A DNA stretch of 64,000 nucleotides from positions 2,666,001-2,730,000 of the forward strand of contig NZ_CP066831.1 in the NCBI RefSeq assembly GCF_016598615.1, given 5' to 3'. Source of the stretch: Streptomyces liliifuscus. GTDB taxonomy: Bacteria; Actinomycetota; Actinomycetes; Streptomycetales; Streptomycetaceae. Positions 49,712-59,235 of the stretch are shown here, piece by piece; position 1 is the first letter of the stretch, and each line of letters opens with the position of its first letter. A program made the position numbers and the translations under genes. Below the pieces are notes generated by a model. The model saw only the letters and a program-made list of their open reading frames with translations. It was not told the origin of the DNA and searched no databases.

Positions 49712-52700
49712 TCACCCCTCATCGGGCAGCTGATACCAGAACTCGATCTCCCCCACATTGCAACGCCCGTTGTGCCCGTCAAAAACGCGGATCCTCCGAT
49801 ACGACACCCGCTCGGCGAGCCGGAACTCGTACCACCGGGCCGTGTCGACCCCACCGACCGTATGGAAGTCGGTCCAGCCGGCCCCGGCCTCGTCAGAGCC
49901 GCGGAACACCGTGCCGTTGGCGCGGCTCAGCTGGTCGCCGCGCGGGTACAGACGGATGCGGTCGACGGTGATCGGGCCCGAGGCGCCCGCGTCGATGTCT
50001 ATCCAGCTCTCGGCGGCCGTGGTGTCGGTGTAGGTGGAGATGTCGCCGTCGAAGGCCCGCCAGCCCGCGGCCTCCTTGGTCCCGGTGCCGGGCCACTGGG
50101 TGGTGGAGGCCACCACCATGGATGGCGTGACCTGGAACTTCCGCAGCAACGTGTCAATGGAGACCAGGAGTTCATGGGCCGCGTACACGGCGTCGACACG
50201 GTCGGTCTCCGGGTCGCCGGTCGCCTTTTCGATGCGGTCGAGCTCGGCCGTGAAGGCCGCGTACGACTTCTTCGTCCACTCGGCGGCGTCCGCCTTCCGG
50301 GCCCGGGCGAGGACCTGGGCGAAGGTCTCGGCGACCGCCACGGCCACGGCCGAGTCGCGGGTGCCGCCGCCGACGAGGGTCGCCGTCACCTTGTAGGAGC
50401 GGGTGCCGTGGCGCAGGTTCTTGTCCTCGTACGTGTACTCGCGTGTGTCCTCCTTCAGAACCTCCCACTGTCCGCCGCCCGTTGAGCGGGAGAGCGTGAA
50501 GGTCAGGGCGTCGTCGGGCTTGTTCCAGCGGACGGTGGCGGTGTCTGCCTCGCGCTCGACGGAGAGCAGGAGCGCGTGCGCGCCGAGGGTGTCCACGGCC
50601 ACCTTCGCGAACTCCGCGTCGCCCGTCGCCGCGAAGCCTGCGTGGACCGCGTACGGGAAGGGCGTGAAGAGTGTCGCGACCGTCACCCAGGTGGTGCCGT
50701 CGGACGACACCTGGCCGTGCACGCGGTGGCTGCCGATGTCCCGGACGATCCGCAGGTACGGCGTCGCGGCCAGGGTCTGCCCGTCGAGGCGACGGGTGAT
50801 GGGTGAGCGCAGGTCGTCCTGCCAGTCGTGACGGCTGTCGCGGGTGCGGTTGTGGAAGACGAGCTGTCCGTCCTTGTCCGCGCCGAAGAACAGGTGGCGG
50901 GTGTCGGCGGCGATCCGGTCGCGGAGCATCAGACCGGTGAGCGGGCCGCGTGCCCCGGTGATGTGGGTGGTGAGGGTGAAGCTTCCCGCCAACGGGCGGC
51001 TCACGTAGTGGAGTTGGTCTTCGATGTCGCGCGAGGGCACCTTGTAGTCGTCGCCCTCACCGAGTCCGTCGCCGCGTGCGCCGAGCACTCGTATCGTCGA
51101 GCCGCGTACCGCCGTGCTGCCCGGTCTCGCCTTGCGCAGGGCGTCGTCACGCCAGCCCGAGTTTCTGAGGCCGGGCGAGATGGGCTTCGGGAGTTCGGTT
51201 CGGATCGTGTGCGAAGTCCAGCCCTGACCCTGGCCGTTGACCGCGGTGACCGTGTAGAAGTACGTCTCGCCGGGGCGGGCGGAAGTGTCCGTGAAGTGGC
51301 GGCCGGTCTCCTTCTCCGCGAGAACCTTGTACGGGCCCTGTTGCCGGGTCGCCCGCCGTACCTCGTAGTGGGAGGCGCCCGCCGTTGTCTGCCAGGTGAC
51401 CGTGACCGCTCCGTCGCCGGGGAGGGTGTGTACGAAGTCGACGTGTGCGGGCGGGAGTTCGGTCTCCAGCGGTGTCGGCAGCTTCAGTACCAGGCCGGTC
51501 TTGGGCGGGACCTTCACCTTGCCGCCGCGGACCGGGAGTTCCCTGCCGCTCACCAGGTCCAGAACCGTCGAACCGGTCGAACCCGTCCGGCCGGTGGCCG
51601 AGGGCACCTCAACCTCGTACGCCCGCTCGTTCCCGTACGTCCCGCGGGTCGTGTTGAAGACGAAGAAGTAGCGGCCGTAGCGGGCGGTCAGCAGGTCCGG
51701 GTAGCCCGAATAGGCGTGGTCGGCCTCGAAGTTCTCGCGGTGGACCGTGCCGACGCCCGGCTGGTGGGTGATGGGCGCGAGTTCGCCCGCCAGGGCCTGG
51801 AGCGCGGAGGAGTCGCCCGTCTGCTGGTCCTCCATGAAGTCGACGTCGATGTTGTCCATGCGGGCCCAGTAGTCCTCGTACTGGAAGCGTCCGTTGGTGT
51901 TGATCTGCACGATGTGGTCGCGGTTCGCCTGCCGGACGTGCAGGCGGCCGTTGCGGGCGAACCCCCGCTGACGTTCGTTGAGTTGGCCCCAGAGATGGAA
52001 GTCGCCGTCTCTGAGCGAGACGAACATGCAGTCCACGTCGACCCAGGCGAAGCGCTCGTAGTCGGACCGCTTCACCGCGAGTGCGGTCAGTTCCGCGGCC
52101 GTGTAGTGGGCGAAGTCCGTGTGCGGGTGGACGATCCCGGTCGGCTCGTGGGCCTTGAGGTAGGCGTAGGTCTCGCCGAGCGTGAGGTCGTACTTGTTCT
52201 TGCCGGTGACGGAGGCGAAGGAGTTGAAGTACTGGTGGTCGGCGAGCTGTTGCTGGGCGAAGCCGACCGCCTCGCGGGCGTACGAGCGCGTGGCCGCCCA
52301 GCGGTTCGCGGTGTACCGGTCGGCGTGCTCGGCCATGTGCCGGGCCAGGGACACGTAGTTGAGGATCCGCCCCTCGGAGATCCGCAGCACGTAGCCCGGG
52401 AAGCCGGGGTAGTTGGTGTTGCGCTCGTCGATCACCATCTCCATGCGCATCGTGCGCTTGAGGTTGTCGTCGAGGTCGGTCATACGGGCCAGGGAGCGGG
52501 CGTGCAGGTTGCGCAGCGCGATCTCCAGGATCCGGTCGTTGAGTTCCTCGTCGCCCTGGTGTCCCCAGGTGCGGTGGAACCACTCGGGCAGATAGTTGGT
52601 GGCCTCGCCGTAGTTGGCGACGTAGCCGTTCTCGCGGGTGTGGCCCGCCTCGGTGACGGTCGTGTAGTGCTTGCCGAGGGGCAGGCGGCGCACCAGGTTG

Positions 52701-54226
52701 CCGGCCTTGTCGAGCTTGGATCTGGCCAGGCCCTTGATGACGTACTTGGTGTAGTCGTCCGTCCAGCGGGCCGTGGTGTCATGGTAGAAGAGCGAGTGGA
52801 AGAGGTCCAGGTCCTGGCCGTCCGGGCCGACGAGGACCTCCTCGCCGAGGAAGGGCAGCCAGCCGAGCGCCTCGCCCGCGATGCGGTGGCTGCGCGCCCT
52901 GCCCTCGTAGAACTCCGAACCGATGACCCGCAGCCCCTCGTGGGCCTCCCAGGCGCCTTCGTACGTGTACATCACCTGGTTGTAGATGTACGAGAGCCGC
53001 GAGCGGGCGTAGTCGAAGTTGGCCTTGAGGACTCGGCCCCAGGCGGCCCGGCGGGTCAGCGGTGAGCCGTCGAAGTCGACGTCCTTGAGCGAGGTCTTCC
53101 CCTCGCTGGTGCCGGTGGTGAAGGGCTCGTCCAGGAACGTCTCGAAGGCCTGCCTGCCGAGGACCTCGTTGTCCGCGACGAGATTCTCGACGATGTAGAG
53201 GGCCTCGCCGAGCGCCCCGTAGTAGCCGCCCCAGTCGCCCTGGTGGCCACCGCGGGCCAGGAGTCTTGTGTCGGCGTAGTAGTCCTTGGTGTGGTTGTCG
53301 ACGCACTTGAAGATCCGCAGCAGGGCCGTCCTCCGCTCGGCGGCGGTCCGTGCCGGGCACCAGGCGGATTGCGTCAACGCCGAGGCGTAGAAGCGGAGTT
53401 CGTCCTCGTAGCGGACGATGCTGAGGCGGGCGGTCGCCGATGCGTCGATCTTCGCGGAGTGGTCGTTGAACAGCTTCACCTGGCCGGCCACATAGCCGTC
53501 GACAAGTGCCTGCTTCTGGGGATCGGACAGGTCCGCGACCGTGTCCGTGGGCGGTGTGAAGTCGGCCTGCGGCTCGCCGCTGACGTCGAGGTACGCACCT
53601 GTGTGGGTGTACGCGCGGTAGTAGCCGCGGGAGTCGGCCGTGACCTTGGCGGTGAACGCGGCGTCGTAGGTGCGCAGGGTGATCTCGGCGTGCTCGCGGC
53701 CCTTGGTGTGCTCCAGCGGCAGCATCACCGTGGCGTAGAAGAAGCGGCCGGGCAGCGGACGGTTCGTGCCGGTGTTCAGCGCCTCGTAGTCGCCGGAGCG
53801 GCGGTAGCCGATCTGCTCGCCGTTGATGTACGCGATCGTCTTGTACGGGGAGGTGTCGCCGCCCCAGAACTTGACGGTGAGGTAGTTCTGGTGGAGGGGG
53901 TCGACCCTCATCATGAAGCGCAGGTCGCCGGTCTTGATGCCGGGGGTGGCCAGGGGTTTGGCGACTCGGGCCCGATCGCCCGCGTTGCCGTCGACAGCGG
54001 CGGAGTCGGGGGCGGCCAGCCCGTGCGCGGTCTCGGAGTCGGGGTCGCCGAAGTCGACGAGGTCGAGGCGTCTCGCGCCACCGGCCTCCTCGGCCCCTGC
54101 GGCGGACGCCTCCTCGACACCTGCGGCGGACGCCTGCTCGGCGGCGGTCCAGGACCAGCCGGTCAGCGCGAGAGCACCGGTGCCGGCGGCGGTACCGGCC
54201 AGGACGGATCTTCTGGTGACGGACAT
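49712..54226 (-). CDS. 1504-residue exported multidomain protein of a polysaccharide locus
   Basis: A very large Tat-exported protein (RRSVLAGTAAG near the N-terminus). An early beta-rich part reads RVDPLHQNYLTVKFWGGDTS and YINGEQIGYRRSGDYEALNT, reminiscent of the sandwich domains of DUF1680/arabinofuranosidase-type enzymes. A long central helical region (EWFHRTWGHQGDEELNDRIL, DERNTNYPGFPGYVLRISEG) is probably catalytic and unassigned. An FN3-like domain (about 1000-1090), a FIVAR-like helical piece (about 1300-1350) and an F5/8 type C carbohydrate-binding domain (about 1370-1500, WIDIDAGASGPITVDRIRLY) follow. It is the last gene of the importer operon and likely cuts or lyses the imported glycan. 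Confidence 0.88.
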   Translation of the reverse strand: MSVTRRSVLAGTAAGTGALALTGWSWTAAEQASAAGVEEASAAGAEEAGGARRLDLVDFGDPDSETAHGLAAPDSAAVDGNAGDRARVAKPLATPGIKTGDLRFMMRVDPLHQNYLTVKFWGGDTSPYKTIAYINGEQIGYRRSGDYEALNTGTNRPLPGRFFYATVMLPLEHTKGREHAEITLRTYDAAFTAKVTADSRGYYRAYTHTGAYLDVSGEPQADFTPPTDTVADLSDPQKQALVDGYVAGQVKLFNDHSAKIDASATARLSIVRYEDELRFYASALTQSAWCPARTAAERRTALLRIFKCVDNHTKDYYADTRLLARGGHQGDWGGYYGALGEALYIVENLVADNEVLGRQAFETFLDEPFTTGTSEGKTSLKDVDFDGSPLTRRAAWGRVLKANFDYARSRLSYIYNQVMYTYEGAWEAHEGLRVIGSEFYEGRARSHRIAGEALGWLPFLGEEVLVGPDGQDLDLFHSLFYHDTTARWTDDYTKYVIKGLARSKLDKAGNLVRRLPLGKHYTTVTEAGHTRENGYVANYGEATNYLPEWFHRTWGHQGDEELNDRILEIALRNLHARSLARMTDLDDNLKRTMRMEMVIDERNTNYPGFPGYVLRISEGRILNYVSLARHMAEHADRYTANRWAATRSYAREAVGFAQQQLADHQYFNSFASVTGKNKYDLTLGETYAYLKAHEPTGIVHPHTDFAHYTAAELTALAVKRSDYERFAWVDVDCMFVSLRDGDFHLWGQLNERQRGFARNGRLHVRQANRDHIVQINTNGRFQYEDYWARMDNIDVDFMEDQQTGDSSALQALAGELAPITHQPGVGTVHRENFEADHAYSGYPDLLTARYGRYFFVFNTTRGTYGNERAYEVEVPSATGRTGSTGSTVLDLVSGRELPVRGGKVKVPPKTGLVLKLPTPLETELPPAHVDFVHTLPGDGAVTVTWQTTAGASHYEVRRATRQQGPYKVLAEKETGRHFTDTSARPGETYFYTVTAVNGQGQGWTSHTIRTELPKPISPGLRNSGWRDDALRKARPGSTAVRGSTIRVLGARGDGLGEGDDYKVPSRDIEDQLHYVSRPLAGSFTLTTHITGARGPLTGLMLRDRIAADTRHLFFGADKDGQLVFHNRTRDSRHDWQDDLRSPITRRLDGQTLAATPYLRIVRDIGSHRVHGQVSSDGTTWVTVATLFTPFPYAVHAGFAATGDAEFAKVAVDTLGAHALLLSVEREADTATVRWNKPDDALTFTLSRSTGGGQWEVLKEDTREYTYEDKNLRHGTRSYKVTATLVGGGTRDSAVAVAVAETFAQVLARARKADAAEWTKKSYAAFTAELDRIEKATGDPETDRVDAVYAAHELLVSIDTLLRKFQVTPSMVVASTTQWPGTGTKEAAGWRAFDGDISTYTDTTAAESWIDIDAGASGPITVDRIRLYPRGDQLSRANGTVFRGSDEAGAGWTDFHTVGGVDTARWYEFRLAERVSYRRIRVFDGHNGRCNVGEIEFWYQLPDEG

Positions 54227-54424
54227 GCGGGATCCTCACGGCGGGGATGGGAGCGGGAGGGGCCGGATCGGCCGGAGGCGGTAGGGCTTCGGGCCGTTCG
54301 GGGCCGAGCGCCGGCGGCCTTGCCAGCACGCCACTTGGGCGGCCTTGCGGGCACAGCTGCCCAGGCACAACCACGCAGGCGCGGCCACGCGGGCGCGGCT
54401 GCCTGAACGGCCGTGCGGACGGGG

Positions 54425-55351
54425 CTACTTGAGAGAACCGAGCGTGACTCCGGAGCGCCAGAAGCGCTGCATCGAGATCATCAGGATCACCATCGGGATG
54501 AGCGACAGCAGGGAACCCACGACCACCATGCCGGTCAGGTCGGCGGACGTGTCGACCTTGACCTTCAGCCATGAGTAGAGGCCGACCATCACGGTCCACT
54601 TCTCCGGCGTACGCAGGAACACCAGGGGTCCGAAGAACGAGTTCCAGGAGCCGACGAAGCCGAGCAGGAAGATCGTCGCCGCGCCCGTGGACATGAGGCG
54701 GGCGCCGACCGTGAAGAAGATGCGGTACTCCCCCGCGCCGTCGATGCGGGCCGCCTCGATGAGTTCGGGCGGGATGGCGCCCTCCGCGTACACCTTGGCG
54801 AGGTAGACGGAGAAGGCGTTGAAGAGGCTCGGCACGATGATCGCCGACGGGGTGTCGACCATCCGCAGGTCCGTGAAGAGCAGGAAGGACGGGATGGTGA
54901 GCAGTGCGTGCGGGACGAGGAAGGACCCGATGATGCAGCCCATCAGTACGCCCCGGCCCCGGAATTGGTACATCGCCAGGCCGTAGCCGCAAGCGACGCA
55001 GACCAGGGTCATGCCGGCGGTGCCGACGACTCCGTAGTAGAGCGTGTTCCACAGCCACTTGAGGAAGATGCCGTCCTGGTAGGTGAACAGCGCCTTCAGG
55101 TTGTCGGTGAAGTGCAGGTCGGAGAACCACAGGCCGTTGGTGGTGTAGAGGTCGGACTGGTTCTTGGTCGCCGAGACGATCAGCCACCACACGGGGGCCA
55201 GCGAGTAGAGGGTGAAGAACACGACTCCGCCGAGGACCAGGGCCTTGGTCCGTCGGCTGTGCCGGACGGGGCCGGTTCCCTCGCGGGACGCGGTGGCACG
55301 GCGCTTCGGGCGCGGGGGTGTGGTCGTGGACCGGTCGATGGTTGCGGTCAT
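54425..55351 (-). CDS. Carbohydrate ABC transporter permease (MalG type), second system
   Basis: A 308-residue permease with six hydrophobic helices. The EAA loop is EAARIDGAGEYRIFF and the C-terminus is QRFWRSGVTLGSLK, typical of MalG subunits. Its basic N-tail contains RRATASREG. It follows the other permease gene in the same operon with a 127-bp gap, and the binding protein is further upstream. The ATPase is again absent, so MsiK-type sharing is expected. Confidence 0.95.
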   Translation of the reverse strand: MTATIDRSTTTPPRPKRRATASREGTGPVRHSRRTKALVLGGVVFFTLYSLAPVWWLIVSATKNQSDLYTTNGLWFSDLHFTDNLKALFTYQDGIFLKWLWNTLYYGVVGTAGMTLVCVACGYGLAMYQFRGRGVLMGCIIGSFLVPHALLTIPSFLLFTDLRMVDTPSAIIVPSLFNAFSVYLAKVYAEGAIPPELIEAARIDGAGEYRIFFTVGARLMSTGAATIFLLGFVGSWNSFFGPLVFLRTPEKWTVMVGLYSWLKVKVDTSADLTGMVVVGSLLSLIPMVILMISMQRFWRSGVTLGSLK

Positions 55352-55478
55352 GAAGGGGAGACCTCGCTCGTGGGCCGAGGAACGGACACACCGCCCGCGC
55401 CCGCCGCGGCAGGCTCGCGCCGCGCGACGTGCAGGGGCACGGCCGGGACAGCGGTCGTGGGCCTGCTGCTGACGGCGG

Positions 55479-56411
55479 TCATGACGTGGGCGCCTTGTTC
55501 GTGAGTCGGTAGAACAGCGCGGACGCGGTGCCGACGACCAGGGCGAGGATGATCGAGAGGGCGGAGGCGTAGTTGAAGTTGCCCTGCTGGAAGGCCCAGT
55601 CGTAGATCGCCATGATCGGGGTGAAGTCACGGGTGACCGTCTCCGGTGCCATGGACTTGAAGAGCATCGTGTCGCTGAAGATCTGCAGGGTGCCGATGAT
55701 GCTGAGCACGGTGGTGAGGACCAGGGAGCGGCGGACCAGCGGCACCTTGATCGACCAGGCGATCCGCCACTCGGAGGCCCCGTCGATGCGGGCGGCGTCG
55801 TACACGTTGGCGTCGACCGAGCGCAGCGCCGAGTACACGATCAGCATGTTGAAGCCGATCCCGCTCCACGCCATCAGGTTGCCGATGGACACCCAGATGA
55901 GCTCGCCGCCGTAGAAGTTGGCGTCGATGCCGAAGAGGTCGAGGAAGGGGGTGAGCGGTCCGACGACCGGGCTGTAGAGGTAGATCCAGATCAGGGTGGC
56001 GACGATGCCCGGGATCATGTACGGGATGAGCAGCGGGATCCTGAAGCGGTCGGCGACTCGCTGCGAGGCCGCGTCGAGGAGCAGCGCGAGCCCGACACTG
56101 GCGATCTGGATGACCGGGATGCTGATCACCGCGAAGAGGCCGACGCGGAGCATGGAGGCCCAGAAGCGGCCGTCGCCGAAGCCCTCGACGAAGTTGTCGA
56201 GGCCGACGAACTCGACGGTCTTCTCGCCGAATCCGAGCCCGGAGCCCTTCTCGCTGTAGAGGCTCTCCTTGAGCGCCATGACGAGCGGGGTCACGGTGAA
56301 CAGGAGGAACCCGAGGAAGAAGGGGACCGTGAACGAGGCGCCCTTGAGGGCCATGATCCGCCGCCATCCCAGGCGTGCGGCCCGGGACGGCGATTCGGTG
56401 ACAGCTGCCAT
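55479..56411 (-). CDS. Carbohydrate ABC transporter permease (MalF type), second system
   Basis: A 310-residue permease. The EAA loop is DAARIDGASEWRIAW, and the first extracellular part GLGFGEKTVEFVGLDNFVEG is typical of MalF subunits. ATG 56411 is used; the gene starts three bases after the binding-protein stop (56415), so coupling is likely. Confidence 0.95.
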   Translation of the reverse strand: MAAVTESPSRAARLGWRRIMALKGASFTVPFFLGFLLFTVTPLVMALKESLYSEKGSGLGFGEKTVEFVGLDNFVEGFGDGRFWASMLRVGLFAVISIPVIQIASVGLALLLDAASQRVADRFRIPLLIPYMIPGIVATLIWIYLYSPVVGPLTPFLDLFGIDANFYGGELIWVSIGNLMAWSGIGFNMLIVYSALRSVDANVYDAARIDGASEWRIAWSIKVPLVRRSLVLTTVLSIIGTLQIFSDTMLFKSMAPETVTRDFTPIMAIYDWAFQQGNFNYASALSIILALVVGTASALFYRLTNKAPTS

Positions 56412-56414
56412 GGG

Positions 56415-57755
56415 TCAGCCCTCGACGTTGATGTTCTTGGACTTCAGGTCGTCGACCGTGAACTCCTGCAGGTGCTCGAGGGCCTGCTTCACCGTGATCT
56501 TCTTGGTGACGATCTTCGCCCACTGGTCCTGCAACTCCGCGAAGACTCCGGTGTAGTTGGGGCCGACTGTCCAGTTGCTCCTCGCGTGCTCGACGGACTT
56601 GAGGATCACACCGCGCGCCTCGGACTTGTGGGTGCCGAAGAGCTTGTCGGTGACCACCGAGTCGACCCAGGGGGTGACGTCCTTGACGGCGCCGGGCCAC
56701 TCGTACTGCTTGGTGTCCTTCTGGTAGGTGGAGTCGATGCCGGTCTTGTCGGTCTTCATCCACACCGCCGCCTCGACGGCCTCCTTGACGTGCTCGCAGC
56801 CCTTGGGGACGAGTACGCCGTTGTTGGCGCTGTAGGAGGAGGTGGTGAACTCCGTGGCGTCGGAGAACTGGGGCAGGTCGATGGGCTGCCAGTCGCCGAG
56901 GGACTTCTTGTAGTTCAGTTCGTAGTTCTGCAGCTGCCAGGTCTGGGTGGGCAGCGAGACCATCTTCCCGGAGTCGAAGTAACTGATCAGAGCGGGCCGA
57001 TCCTGGTAGGTCTGGTTGGCGACCATGCCGCCGTCGACCAGTTGCTGGACGATGTCGGCGGCCTTGAGGGACTCCGGTGACAGGAAGTCGATCTTCCAGC
57101 TGTCGCCCTTCTGCTCGTACCAGGAGCCGCCCGCCTGCTGGACCAGGTTGACCAGGGTGGACGGGTCCTCGCCGGCCAGGTTCATGACGTACACGCCGTG
57201 CTTCTTGAGCTTCTTGCCGGCGGCGATGACGTCGTCCCAGGTCTTGGGGACGGCGACGTCGTACTTGTCGTACACCGAGCGGTTGATCATCATGAAGGTC
57301 GGGTTGAAGCCGGTCGGGACGGCGTAGTAGGTGCCGCCCGCCTGGACGCTGGGCAGGGCGGCCGGGTTGAACCGGTCGAGGTACGGCTTGAGTTCCTTGT
57401 CGACGCTGCTCAGCAGGCCCTCGCCGACGAGGCTGGGCACCTCGCCGAAGTTCTGCACCAGGCAGGGGACGTCCTTCTTGGCGGCGACCGCGTTGCGCAG
57501 GTTCTGTGCCGTGCCCGGGTTGTCGGCCTGCTTGACGAACTTGAGCTTGATGTCGGTGTGCGTGGCGTTGAACTTGGCCACCACGGGGTCGACGTTCTTC
57601 GTCTCCGACCAGCTCCAGTAGTCGAGCGTGACCGGCCCCTTCGACTGGTTCGAGGAGTCGTCGGAGCCGCCGCAGGCGGTCGCGGTGAGGGCGAGCACGG
57701 TGGTGAGCGCGGCGGCGGACAGGGTCACGCGGTGCGGGACACGAGGCTGGGGCAT
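56415..57755 (-). CDS. Extracellular sugar-binding lipoprotein, second system
   Basis: A 446-residue family-1 solute-binding protein. A hydrophobic signal ends in the lipobox TATAC with Cys28. The mature part opens VTLDYWSWSETKNVDPVVAK, then AVPTGFNPTFMMINRSVYDK, a hinge-region pattern seen in oligosaccharide binders. AGGAG stands six bases before ATG 57755. It is the first gene of the transporter part of the locus, behind a promoter with an operator at its start site. Confidence 0.93.
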   Translation of the reverse strand: MPQPRVPHRVTLSAAALTTVLALTATACGGSDDSSNQSKGPVTLDYWSWSETKNVDPVVAKFNATHTDIKLKFVKQADNPGTAQNLRNAVAAKKDVPCLVQNFGEVPSLVGEGLLSSVDKELKPYLDRFNPAALPSVQAGGTYYAVPTGFNPTFMMINRSVYDKYDVAVPKTWDDVIAAGKKLKKHGVYVMNLAGEDPSTLVNLVQQAGGSWYEQKGDSWKIDFLSPESLKAADIVQQLVDGGMVANQTYQDRPALISYFDSGKMVSLPTQTWQLQNYELNYKKSLGDWQPIDLPQFSDATEFTTSSYSANNGVLVPKGCEHVKEAVEAAVWMKTDKTGIDSTYQKDTKQYEWPGAVKDVTPWVDSVVTDKLFGTHKSEARGVILKSVEHARSNWTVGPNYTGVFAELQDQWAKIVTKKITVKQALEHLQEFTVDDLKSKNINVEG

Positions 57756-57821
57756 GGCGGCTCCTGAGGGGACTGGAACAGGGGGGACCGTCCGCCGCTC
57801 GGGTTCTGCCGTCCGAGGGCG

Positions 57822-57843
57822 CCATAGAAATCGGTCTCTATGG
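57822..57843 (-). promoter_or_regulatory. Operator A at the start site of the importer operon
   Basis: Perfect 7-bp arms CCATAGA (57822-57828) and TCTATGG (57837-57843) flank eight bases. On the minus strand it reads ATAGAGACCGATT in the core. It begins directly after the -10 box, the usual place for a blocking repressor. The same core occurs in front of the dehydrogenase gene at 61904-61924. Confidence 0.8.
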
Positions 57844-57872
57844 AAGCTAGAACCGGTCCCGGACGTCGGCAA
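57844..57872 (-). promoter_or_regulatory. Promoter of the importer operon
   Basis: On the minus strand TTGCCG (57872-57867) and TAGCTT (57849-57844) are separated by exactly 17 bases. An additional AACCGGT lies inside the spacer (57851-57857). Confidence 0.7.
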
Positions 57873-57977
57873 GACATCGGGCAGAGAAAACTGGGGAACC
57901 GGGCCAACTCACCCGGTTTTGCACGAGATTTCGAACCGGTAGCCGGAAAATGGGGAGCTACCGGACAGCCGATTCTC

Positions 57978-57990
57978 TAGAGACCGGTTG
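57978..57990 (+). promoter_or_regulatory. Operator B, matching core
   Basis: TAGAGACCGGTTG is identical over 13 bases to the core of the 61904 site, but in the opposite strand orientation. It lies 223 bases upstream of the binding-protein start and may serve as an auxiliary operator for looping. Confidence 0.65.
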
Positions 57991-58134
57991 TCCAGAAAAG
58001 CGCACCGGGCAGGCGTGGAGACCGCCGCGACGAGGGAACGGAACGGGGAAGTCGGGCGCGGAGCCGGAAAGCCGGGCACGGGACCGGGGAAGTCGGGGAC
58101 GGGACGGGGCAAGTCCGGGACGGGACGGGCGAAG
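57991..58134. repeat. Short GGGACGGGAC-type tandem repeats after the lacI-type gene
   Basis: The stretch 58020-58134 repeats units such as GGGAAGTCGGG and CGGGACGGGGCAAGTC two to four times. No gene is supported. It lies between the regulator's stop (58135) and the importer promoter region. Confidence 0.55.
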
Positions 58135-59199
58135 TCAGTGCCCGGGTCGTCGCGTCGAGTCCCGCAGGACGATGTGGGTGCCGAGCACCAGGTGCTGGCT
58201 GCCGGGGAGTTCGTCGCGGTGCAGGGCCAGCCGGACGGCGGCGCGGCCCAGTTCCTCGTGCGGGACGTTGACGGTGGTGAGGGCCGGGAAGAGGTCCAGG
58301 GCCAGCGGCACGTCGTCGTAGCCGACCACGGACACGTCGTCGGGGACACTCACGCGTGCCTCGCGCAGTGCCTGCAGCGCGCCCGCCGCGACCATGTCGG
58401 TGCCCGCGAACACCGCGGTGAAGTCGGCGCCGGACGCCAGGAGTTGGCGGGCTCCCTGATAGCCGTGCGAGCGGCTGAACGTGCCGTCCAGGATCAGGGC
58501 CGGGTCCGGGGCGAGTCCGAGCAGTTCGTGGGCGCGCCGGAAGCCGCTGAGGCGCTGGCCGCTGGTGGACAGTCCCGGGACCCGGCCGAGGTAGGCGATG
58601 CGCTGGTGGCCCGAGGTGAGCAGATGGGTGGTCATCGCGAAGGCGCCGCCTTCGTTGTCGTACTCGACGACGGTGGCGGGCACCCCCGGGCCGAGCGGTG
58701 GCCTGCCGACGAGCACGAGCCGCGAACCCACCCGGTCCAGGGCGTGCGCGAAGTGCGTCATACGGTCCTGGTAGGCCTTGTCCTCCCAGGCGCCGCCGAC
58801 GACGATCACGGCGTCGGCCCGCTGTTCGCGCATGGTCTCGACGACGGCGAGGACGCGCTGCGGGTCGCCGTGCGTGGTGCACAGCATGCAGAGCCTGCCC
58901 TCGGCGGACGCCTGCTCCTCCACACCGCGTGCGATGTGGGCGTAGAAGGGTCCGGTGACGTCGTCGACGACGAACGCCACCGTCTTGTTGGTGGAGCCGC
59001 CGAGCGCGCGGGCGTGCGCGTTGACCACGTAGTCGAGCTCGCGCATCGCCTTGAGCACCCGGGCGCGGGTGCTCGCGGCGACCGGGTAGGTGCCGCCCAG
59101 GACCCTGGAGACGGTCGAGGCGGAGACGCCGGCGCGCGCGGCGACGTCCCGGACCGTGGAGGCGTCATTGCCCATCACGGGCTCCGTCTTCTTGGCCAC
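58135..59199 (-). CDS. LacI-family repressor of the polysaccharide locus
   Basis: A 354-residue repressor. The DNA-binding head (about 14-60) is VRDVAARAGVSASTVSRVLG with a hinge region RVLKAMRELDYVVNAHARAL. The sugar-binding periplasmic-protein fold follows (TVAFVVDDVTGPFYAHIARG, TAVFAGTDMVAAGALQALRE, VSVVGYDDVPLALDLFPALT). GTG 59199 has GGGGAGGGGAG before it. It sits in the middle of the locus; the shared operator core at 57822, 57978 and 61904 is its most likely target. Confidence 0.93.
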   Translation of the reverse strand: MAKKTEPVMGNDASTVRDVAARAGVSASTVSRVLGGTYPVAASTRARVLKAMRELDYVVNAHARALGGSTNKTVAFVVDDVTGPFYAHIARGVEEQASAEGRLCMLCTTHGDPQRVLAVVETMREQRADAVIVVGGAWEDKAYQDRMTHFAHALDRVGSRLVLVGRPPLGPGVPATVVEYDNEGGAFAMTTHLLTSGHQRIAYLGRVPGLSTSGQRLSGFRRAHELLGLAPDPALILDGTFSRSHGYQGARQLLASGADFTAVFAGTDMVAAGALQALREARVSVPDDVSVVGYDDVPLALDLFPALTTVNVPHEELGRAAVRLALHRDELPGSQHLVLGTHIVLRDSTRRPGH

Positions 59200-59235
59200 C
59201 GGTGGGCTCCCCTCCCCTGGTCTGTACCGGTCACC

